This document shows, piece after piece, positions 58,041 to 63,784 of a stretch of 63,784 nucleotides of DNA. How positions within the stretch are numbered: the stretch's first letter is position 1; each line of letters starts with the position of its first letter. The position numbers were made by a program, and so were the translations under genes. The notes under the pieces are model-generated. The model did no database searches and had not been told where the DNA came from. It saw only the letters and a program-made list of their open reading frames with translations. Origin of the DNA: Candidatus Eiseniibacteriota bacterium (lineage in GTDB: Bacteria > Joyebacterota > Joyebacteria > Joyebacterales > Joyebacteraceae); the NCBI GenBank assembly GCA_030622115.1, contig JAUXGN010000014.1, positions 1-63,784 of the forward strand, in the 5' to 3' direction.

Positions 58041-60374
58041 TCAGTTCCCGTCCGGTCCGCTACAATCCAGAATGGCCGCAAGCAGGAGTCGCGCCGATTC
58101 CTTGTCGGGGATCGGCCAGGCTCCTCCTGTGTCCGGATCCTGGTGTATTGCGGGCCTCAGGACGGGGAGCCCGACACACGAGGGACAGCCATCTTCACAA
58201 CCGCACTCGTCGACGAGTTCCCGACACCCGCGCAGGAGCTCGTCTATCATGTGATAGCCGCGCTCCGAGAACCCCAGTCCTCCCTCATAGCGATCGTAGA
58301 TGAACATCGTGGGGAGGCCCGTGTTGCTACTGTCTACTATACCGCCTATGTCGCGGCGATCACACATCGAAAAGAGCGGCAGCACGGAGATCGCAAGATT
58401 CCTGATGCCTACAAGGCCCTCAACGGGGTTTCTTCCAGCCTTTCGGACCTCATCCATGATCCCCTTCTGCGGTATGAACCAGAGCGCACCCGTCTCCAGA
58501 TGCTGCGGTGGCAGATCGAGATTGCACCATCCCAGCGAGTCGAGCTGGTAGAACTTGATCTTCTTGAAAGCTGCGGTCACCCACGTGACCGTCGCATCCC
58601 CGAAGACGATCCGGTTCCCGTTCCAGTCCTTCTCTTTCTTCGCCTCACCGATCCTTATCGAAGACTCGAGCACGGGCTGCGTGTAGTAGTCCACGTCGCG
58701 CTTCTCCACGTAGGCGACCTTCTGCTCGAGATCGAGTTCCCCCACGAAGTACGTCTCGCCTTCGTGCAGATAGATGGCCTCAGGATAAACGAGTTCGGGC
58801 GCACTGATCGAATCCACTACACCGATGACGGTGTTCTCGTTGCCTGCATCCAGAATCGTGTATGTGTTGTCGGAGATCGTTCTGAGACTCACCTGGCGCG
58901 AAGGCATCTCTGTCGTCGCCCAGTAGCGACGCCCGTCGATCTTGTTGAACTCGCCGAGATCCTCGAGGATGTCCGCTATCGGTTCCATCATCTCACCGAA
59001 AAGCTCTCTGTCCTTATCGACGAGCGGCAGCTCGAACGCGGCGGCGCGGAGGTGCTTCGAGAGGATGTACTTGTTCTCCGGATCTATCACGGCGTTCTCG
59101 GGCGATTGCTTGAAGAAGTAGTCGCCGTGTCTCATGAGGTACTGGTCTATCGGATCGTTGTACGCGACCAGGAAGACCACGGAGTCGTCAGAGCCGCGGC
59201 CGGCGCGCCCGGCCTGCTGCCACGTGCTTGCTATCGTGCCCGGAAACCCGACTATCACGGTCGCATCAAGACTTCCCACGTCTATCCCGAGTTCGAGCGC
59301 GTTGGTGCTCGCCACACCCATAAGCTCGCCGGAGAAGAGCTGCCGCTCAATCTCACGCCGCTCCTCCGCCAGATAGCCGCCTCTGTATGGCTTGATCTTG
59401 TTCGCGTACTCCGGCCTCAACCTCCTCAGTGTATCCTTTGTGTAGCGGTAGACGAGTTCCGCAACCACTCGAGCGCGGCCGAACGTGATCGTCTGGAAGT
59501 CATCGGCGATGAGCTTCGCCATGAGAGTGTGGCCCTCGACGTTCGTGCTCCGCCGCTCCATTCTTCCCGCATCAAGGAACGGGGGGTTCCAGAGCACGAA
59601 GTACTTCTTCCCTCGGGGACTCCCGTCGTTGTCGACGACCCGGACCGGCTCGCCTATCATGCGCTCGGCCAGTTCCCCTGGATTGGCGATCGTCGCGCTC
59701 GAACAGATGAACTGCGGGGTCGCCCCATAGTGCGCGCAGATTCGTCTCAGTCTGCGGATCACGTTCGATGCATTGGAGCCGAAGATGCCGCGGTAGGAGT
59801 GAACCTCGTCTATGACAACGTACTTGAGGTCCTTGAAGAAGCGGTTCCATTTCGGGTGATAGGGCAGTATCCCCGCATGGAGCATGTCCGGGTTCGAGAG
59901 GATGATGTTCCCCTCGTCGCGGAGCTTGCGGCGCGTGTGCCGACTCGTGTCCCCGTCGTACGTGCCTGCCCGAATGAGTCCACCCAGCCGCTCGTCCAGC
60001 TCCGACAGGCGCAAGAGGCCCTTGAGCTGATCCTGAGCCAGCGCCTTCGTCGGAAAGAGATAGAGCGCCTTCGCCGATGGGTCGTCCATCAGGCGTTCGA
60101 TGACGGGGATGTTGTAGCAGAGCGTCTTGCCGGATGCGGTGCCGGTCACAACCACGACGTTCTTCCCGTCGCGGATGGCATCGATCGCATCGACCTGGTG
60201 TGCGTAGAGACGTTCCACACCAGTCTTGGCTAAGGCGTCCGCCAGGACGCCCGGCATCGGTTCGGCAAGCTCGCCGAACTCTGCCTCGCGCCCCGGAACG
60301 GTCTCAACGTGCGCTATCTGACCGGCGTAGTCGCGATCGAGCGTGAGCTTCTTGAGGAAGTCGGTGATGGTCAT
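58041..60374 (-). CDS. DEAD/DEAH-box helicase with MZB zinc domain, MrfA (YprA)-like
   Basis: 777 residues. Motifs in order: LYAHQVDAID (Q-like), Walker A VTGTASGKT, FPTKALAQDQ, DEVH box YVVIDEVHSYRGIFGSN, CSSATIANP, the helicase C part with ATNALELGIDVG-like SNA (STNALELGIDVGSLD) and QQAGRAGRG. The C-terminal DUF1998/MZB region ends in a Cys cluster (CRELVDECGCEDGCPSCVG) that binds zinc in MrfA. MrfA is a 3'-5' helicase of mitomycin C repair in B. subtilis. AGGAG lies 5 bases before ATG 60374, which overlaps the DUF72 stop (ATGA). Confidence 0.92.
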   Translation of the reverse strand: MTITDFLKKLTLDRDYAGQIAHVETVPGREAEFGELAEPMPGVLADALAKTGVERLYAHQVDAIDAIRDGKNVVVVTGTASGKTLCYNIPVIERLMDDPSAKALYLFPTKALAQDQLKGLLRLSELDERLGGLIRAGTYDGDTSRHTRRKLRDEGNIILSNPDMLHAGILPYHPKWNRFFKDLKYVVIDEVHSYRGIFGSNASNVIRRLRRICAHYGATPQFICSSATIANPGELAERMIGEPVRVVDNDGSPRGKKYFVLWNPPFLDAGRMERRSTNVEGHTLMAKLIADDFQTITFGRARVVAELVYRYTKDTLRRLRPEYANKIKPYRGGYLAEERREIERQLFSGELMGVASTNALELGIDVGSLDATVIVGFPGTIASTWQQAGRAGRGSDDSVVFLVAYNDPIDQYLMRHGDYFFKQSPENAVIDPENKYILSKHLRAAAFELPLVDKDRELFGEMMEPIADILEDLGEFNKIDGRRYWATTEMPSRQVSLRTISDNTYTILDAGNENTVIGVVDSISAPELVYPEAIYLHEGETYFVGELDLEQKVAYVEKRDVDYYTQPVLESSIRIGEAKKEKDWNGNRIVFGDATVTWVTAAFKKIKFYQLDSLGWCNLDLPPQHLETGALWFIPQKGIMDEVRKAGRNPVEGLVGIRNLAISVLPLFSMCDRRDIGGIVDSSNTGLPTMFIYDRYEGGLGFSERGYHMIDELLRGCRELVDECGCEDGCPSCVGLPVLRPAIHQDPDTGGAWPIPDKESARLLLAAILDCSGPDGN

Positions 60375-61240
60375 CCCAGCTCCTTCCCCAGAAGCTCGAT
60401 AATGAGCTCCGCATTTGTCGCTGCATGCCCCGCATGGCAGTTGTTGAAGAAAACGTAGACCTTGCTCGTGTTCTTCTCGAGTTTGAGTAGCTTCTCAGCC
60501 CACTCGGAGAGTTCCTCTCTGCTGTAGTCGTAGTCGTAGCGGTCGCCGCCACCCTTACCCCACCAGTTGCGCACATTTCGCCCGTGAAATCGCACATATG
60601 CGGTGTCTGTGGTGGCGACGGCCACGGGCGGCACGAGCCCCTTAAGGGCAGGCTCATCTACCGAGCAGTATCCAATCTTGTTCTCCTTCAGAAGGGCGAA
60701 GGTCGGCTGCTCTATCCACGAGTCATTTCTGAACTCCACGAACAGGGGTGCGTCGCCGAGTCGTTCTCTGAGTCGAAGGAGGTGACGCAGAGAATCATCA
60801 TTCTTCTTGAACCTCCACGGGAACTGCGCCAGATACCCGCTGAACTTGCCTGCTCGCTTCAGTGGTTCGGTCGCACCCACGAACCTCTCGTACATCGATG
60901 CGTCGTCCTCGATCTCGTGGGTCATCCCCTTGTAGAGCTTGACGATGAACTTGAACCCGGGCGCCGTCCTCTCCTCCATCCTTGCAAACGTATTGGCGCC
61001 TGGGATGCGGTAGTAGCTTGAGTTTATCTCGACCACACCGAAGTGCTTCACATACTGATCGAGCATCCTGTTTCGCGCTGTGCCCGGTGGATAGAACGGC
61101 CCGACCCAGTCAGCGAAGCTGTAGCCTGACGTGCCGACGTGGATGCGACCGCTCCTTCCGACGGGACCGAGTGCGTGCTCTGCCCTCGTCGGGGCTGGAC
61201 CGGTGAAGAGGTCACCCTGTCCGCTTGGTACGGCGTGCAT
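60371..61240 (-). CDS. DUF72 (YecE-like) TIM-barrel protein
   Basis: 289 residues. The family signature IHVGTSGYSFADWVGPFYP begins near residue 33, and FKFIVKLYKGMTHEI, FVEFRNDSWIE, YVRFHGRN and VYVFFNNCHAGHA-TNA follow in the usual order. DUF72 proteins are TIM barrels of unproven function, often found near DNA-repair genes. ATG 61240 has GGAGG 8 bases upstream and overlaps the dinB end by 29 bases; its stop overlaps the helicase start, so the group is translationally linked. Confidence 0.9.
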   Translation of the reverse strand: MHAVPSGQGDLFTGPAPTRAEHALGPVGRSGRIHVGTSGYSFADWVGPFYPPGTARNRMLDQYVKHFGVVEINSSYYRIPGANTFARMEERTAPGFKFIVKLYKGMTHEIEDDASMYERFVGATEPLKRAGKFSGYLAQFPWRFKKNDDSLRHLLRLRERLGDAPLFVEFRNDSWIEQPTFALLKENKIGYCSVDEPALKGLVPPVAVATTDTAYVRFHGRNVRNWWGKGGGDRYDYDYSREELSEWAEKLLKLEKNTSKVYVFFNNCHAGHAATNAELIIELLGKELG

Positions 61241-62597
61241 CGTCTATGCCTCCGCTCGCATCGTGCCATCCTGCCATGAGCGACTTGTGCCGGGACCCGT
61301 CTGTTCCGACCGACATCCTGAGGAACCGGGGTTCAGCCACCCTGCGCTTGTTCGTCCACAGCGCCGCATTATGGGTGATGAGTCGCGCCCGTGTGATCGC
61401 GTGCTCTCCGAACTTGTCGCGGATCGCGTCAACTGCAGATAGAAGCTTGCGGTGCCCATCTTCCTCCCGTTGCATGAAAAGATCTATCTGATGCCACTCG
61501 CGCACCTTGATAAGACTCGTGCAGTTGACCCCGACCAGGCGGATGGCCTGACCCGGCCTCCAGTACTGATGCAGAAGCCCGCGCGCCACCTTATAGAGCG
61601 TTCGCTCTTCATCCGTGTAGTACTTGATCTTCTTCTGGCGGGAGATCGAGTCGAAGTCCGCGAACCTGAGCCTCATGGTGATCACGTTCCCGAGATACTG
61701 TTTTTTTCTCATGCGACGCGCAACCTGGTCGCAGAGTCTCAGAAGCACCTTCTCCGCCTCCATGATATCCCACGTGTCCTCCGGAAGCGTGTGCTCGTGT
61801 CCCATCGATTTGACCGGCATTCCATCGAAGTAGGGCGTGACCGGGGTGTCGTCCTGGCCACACGCCATCAGGTGGAGAACCTCGCCCATGATGCCGAAGC
61901 GACGCCTGAGCATTGCTACCGGGTAGTTGGAGAGCTCTCCGATCGTGGCGACACCCATCAGGTTCAGGGCGATCTCGGTCTTTGCACCTATCCCCCACAT
62001 CTCAGAAACAGCCTGGCCATGAAAGACGCCGCTGAACTCCCCGGGTCTGATGACAGTAATCCCGTCCGGCTTGTTCATGCCGCCGCACATCTTCGCGATG
62101 AGCTTGTTCGGACCTACCCCTATCGATGCGGTGAGGTTGGGACCGAACCGCTCTTCAATCTTCGCCTTGATCTCTCGGGCCACATCTTCACAGTTCTCCC
62201 ACGTGCACTCTGTACCGGTCATGTCGACGAACGCTTCGTCGATACTGTACGGCTCGACGATCGTGCTGTGTTCTTTATAGATGCGCAGGAGTTCGAGCGA
62301 AACGTAGATGTACTGCCCGGGACTACCTGAGACCGCAATGACGTGCGGACAGCGGCGAAACGCTTCGACCGTCGACATGCCCGACCTGATCCCGTACTCC
62401 CTGGCGGCATACGACGCGGCCGAGACCACACTCCTTGTCGCAGGCTTGCCAGAGACAATGACGGGCTTCCCCTTAAGCTTCGGCCGGCACATTACCTCGA
62501 CCGACGCGAAGAAGGCATCCATGTCTATGTGGAAGATGAGCCTGTGGGCGCCGGTCTTTCCCGGGAATGCTCTGTGGTGTGCGCCTCTCGCAAGCAT
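61212..62597 (-). CDS. dinB: DNA polymerase IV (Y family)
   Basis: 461 residues. Catalytic blocks FHIDMDAFFASVEV and YSIDEAFVDMTG carry the metal-binding acids; SIGVGPNKLIAKM and WGIGAKTE mark the palm-thumb region, and a little-finger domain follows. The protein runs about 100 residues beyond E. coli DinB with a basic tail (RTKRTG end), and no beta-clamp motif was identified for certain. It performs translesion synthesis. GAGGG precedes ATG 62597; the gene starts 7 bases after mutM. Confidence 0.94.
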   Translation of the reverse strand: MLARGAHHRAFPGKTGAHRLIFHIDMDAFFASVEVMCRPKLKGKPVIVSGKPATRSVVSAASYAAREYGIRSGMSTVEAFRRCPHVIAVSGSPGQYIYVSLELLRIYKEHSTIVEPYSIDEAFVDMTGTECTWENCEDVAREIKAKIEERFGPNLTASIGVGPNKLIAKMCGGMNKPDGITVIRPGEFSGVFHGQAVSEMWGIGAKTEIALNLMGVATIGELSNYPVAMLRRRFGIMGEVLHLMACGQDDTPVTPYFDGMPVKSMGHEHTLPEDTWDIMEAEKVLLRLCDQVARRMRKKQYLGNVITMRLRFADFDSISRQKKIKYYTDEERTLYKVARGLLHQYWRPGQAIRLVGVNCTSLIKVREWHQIDLFMQREEDGHRKLLSAVDAIRDKFGEHAITRARLITHNAALWTNKRRVAEPRFLRMSVGTDGSRHKSLMAGWHDASGGIDDARRTKRTG

Positions 62598-62604
62598 GGT
62601 GCCC

Positions 62605-63450
62605 TCAACTCTTGGTGCTGCGCTTCTTCCACCCAACCGCGCGCTTCTTCGGCTGGCACTTAGGACAGATGTAACTATGCGTGCTGCCGGTCTTGAGCTT
62701 CACTATCTTGGTACCGCACTCCGGGCACGGCTGCCCTTCGCGGTAGCCGATCAGAATATCGTCAAACAAGAACCCGCCCGGCTTCCCGCTCAGACGTTTC
62801 TCGTAGTATGCGCCGCCCTTCTTCGCCGCAGGTTTGAGACCCTGTTGGATGGCTTCCCAGAGTCTCTCGACATCCCCGGTCTTCAGCGTATCGATCCCCC
62901 GAAGCGGATGGAGCCGCGCCAGAAACAGAATGTCGTGAACGTAGGCGTTCCCGATCCCGGCAATGCGTTCCTGGTTCAGGAGGAAGGTCTTTACCCCTCC
63001 ACGCCTTCCCTCAAGCATCCGGCGGAACTCAGCTAGCGTGACATCGAGCACGTTCGGCCCGAGCTTCGCTGTCATCTCGTGCTTATCGAGCTTCCCGTCC
63101 GCGACGTAGTGGACATAACCGAACCACCAGAAGCGCACGCTCATGCATTTCCCGTCATCAAAATCGAAGATGAACTGATACTTCTCCGGAAGCCTGCTTC
63201 TCTTTGTAAGAAGGAGGTCTCCCCCCATTCCGAGATTCAGAAGGAGATGTCCCTGGCTCGTGCGGATGAAGATCCATTTCCCGTGATGGGTAACATCCTG
63301 AACCTTCGCTCCTATGAGTCTTCTTTTGAATGTTCGAGGTGTTACGTTGAGGCATTTCGGCTGTACGATCTCGATATCGGTGATGGTTCTACCGACGAGC
63401 GCCCGCTTCATCTCGCGGGCGCGTGACATGATCTCGGGCAGCTCCGGCAT
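62605..63450 (-). CDS. mutM: Formamidopyrimidine-DNA glycosylase (Fpg/Nei family)
   Basis: 281 residues. The catalytic N-terminus MPELPEI with Pro2 and Glu3 fixes the start at 63450. Also seen: a Lys in the beta-hairpin region (GKWIFIRTSQGHLLLNLGM), the helix-two-turn-helix (FLLNQERIAGIGNAYVHDILF) and a C-terminal zinc finger (PCPECGTKIVKL ... YICPKCQ). It removes oxidised purines such as 8-oxoguanine. A lysine-rich tail follows the finger. AGGA lies 6 bases upstream. The Nei branch cannot be excluded, but the motifs favour Fpg. Confidence 0.93.
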   Translation of the reverse strand: MPELPEIMSRAREMKRALVGRTITDIEIVQPKCLNVTPRTFKRRLIGAKVQDVTHHGKWIFIRTSQGHLLLNLGMGGDLLLTKRSRLPEKYQFIFDFDDGKCMSVRFWWFGYVHYVADGKLDKHEMTAKLGPNVLDVTLAEFRRMLEGRRGGVKTFLLNQERIAGIGNAYVHDILFLARLHPLRGIDTLKTGDVERLWEAIQQGLKPAAKKGGAYYEKRLSGKPGGFLFDDILIGYREGQPCPECGTKIVKLKTGSTHSYICPKCQPKKRAVGWKKRSTKS

Positions 63451-63461
63451 ACGGTTTCCTT

Positions 63462-63752
63462 TCAGCCCTCGAGGTCGGTCTTTGAGAGCATCCAGTCCAT
63501 GGTCCGGGTGTTGTAGATGAGCTCGTAGTAATCCTCCTCCTTTGTAATAACAGCAAAATGATGAAGCTTGAAGTGCCCCTCGCGCTCCTCCCATTTTCCT
63601 GTCACCCGGTCCACATCAAATACCCGGCTCTTCCACTTGAACCTGAGTGGGTCAAGATGCCCACCGCTGAATCTGGTCAGAACGGTGATGTCCTCGTTGA
63701 TATCCTGAATCATCGCGTCGGCATCCGTCCCGTAGAAGTTATCTGCATGCAC
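63462..63752 (-). CDS. Small DUF6504-like protein linked to dinB/mutM
   Basis: 96 residues, soluble. Strand-rich core FRFKWKSRVFDVDRV-like (LDPLRFKWKSRVFDVDRV), then W-E-E-R-E-G and YYELIYNTRTMDWMLSKTD, the F-x-W-x2-R-x(4)-V...W pattern I associate with DUF6504, a small family usually encoded beside dinB. The function is unknown. GTG 63752 has GGAGG 8 bases upstream, so the gene is complete, and 32 bases of upstream sequence remain in the window. It is the first gene of the repair island and lies 11 bases before mutM. Confidence 0.65.
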   Translation of the reverse strand: MHADNFYGTDADAMIQDINEDITVLTRFSGGHLDPLRFKWKSRVFDVDRVTGKWEEREGHFKLHHFAVITKEEDYYELIYNTRTMDWMLSKTDLEG

Positions 63753-63784
63753 CCTCTAATCCTCCAGCGTTCCCGGCTTCAGAA

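Noticed and set aside
58017-60233. 738-codon plus frame opposite the MrfA-like helicase
   Set aside because: Antisense to a gene with all helicase motifs; translation has no recognisable domain.
1-63784. CRISPR arrays, insertion sequences, integrases, phage genes, toxin-antitoxin pairs
   Set aside because: Looked for on both strands; no spaced direct-repeat arrays, transposase or integrase motifs were seen.

Overview
The window (63.8 kb, GC-rich, densely coded on both strands) looks like a chromosomal segment of an uncultured double-membraned bacterium of the Fibrobacterota-Chlorobiota-Bacteroidota (FCB) grouping or a neighbouring candidate phylum such as Eisenbacteria or Krumholzibacteria. 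The grounds are: two large secreted proteins that end in a FlgD-like Ig sorting module with the NPFNP motif typical of that group; complete Tol-Pal and TonB machinery, which implies an outer membrane; and many lineage-type secreted beta-helix, TPR and HEAT proteins. The taxonomic call is inference. There is no rRNA, CRISPR array, insertion sequence, phage or plasmid module; one tRNA is present.

Layout. 0-10.3 kb: a truncated secreted-type repeat/HEAT protein, a GT-C glycosyltransferase with TPRs (minus), two tandem secreted paralogs behind a good sigma70-type promoter, and a 1552-residue C25 (gingipain-like) protein with CARDB, FG-GAP, beta-helix and FlgD modules. 10.4-14 kb: 6-phosphofructokinase and, convergent, ClpB. 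14.3-24.6 kb: an iron/cofactor-type uptake region. A FlgD-tagged secreted protein and a TonB-dependent receptor (minus) diverge from a six-gene energising operon, DUF3450 - TtpC-like - ExbB - ExbD - short TonB - TPR, with start/stop overlaps throughout; this is the gene order of the Vibrio TonB2 cluster. 24.7-33.6 kb: tRNA-CAU with its own promoter and terminator, then tilS-hpt-ftsH-folP-cdaA and a DUF2723 glycosyltransferase-like protein with TPRs. 33.6-41.8 kb: a two-domain M16 peptidase overlapping a DUF885 peptidase-like gene, a poorly coding stretch with two palindromes, a HAMP-type membrane protein, a nitrilase-family amidase and an orphan helical protein. 41.8-47.7 kb (minus): a YIP1/pseudo-peptidase gene followed by tolQ-tolR-tolA-tolB-pal and a LysM lipoprotein. 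47.9-51.9 kb (minus): an outer-membrane barrel, a 43-residue membrane peptide overlapping a sodium:solute symporter, a membrane-anchored protein and a PHP phosphoesterase. 52.1-55.1 kb (plus): a Ser/Thr kinase with TPRs and a small beta protein with a Cys-x2-His-x2-Met motif. 55.2-63.8 kb (minus): a DNA-repair island, DUF6504 - mutM - dinB - DUF72 - MrfA-like helicase - MBL hydrolase - enolase-superfamily epimerase - MrfB-like exonuclease.

How it fits together. The TonB and Tol-Pal sets power the outer membrane; the FlgD-tagged proteins are presumably exported across it; the two GT-C/TPR proteins could glycosylate such exports. The repair island pairs base-excision (MutM) and translesion (DinB) functions with homologs of the Bacillus MrfA/MrfB mitomycin-repair pair. 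The items most worth a second look are the C25 protein with an Asp in place of the catalytic His, the TonB2-like module next to its likely receptor, the MrfA/MrfB pairing, the near-perfect 32-base inverted repeat inside the exonuclease gene, the unannotated small symporter-linked peptide, and short tandem duplications that recur at gene ends.
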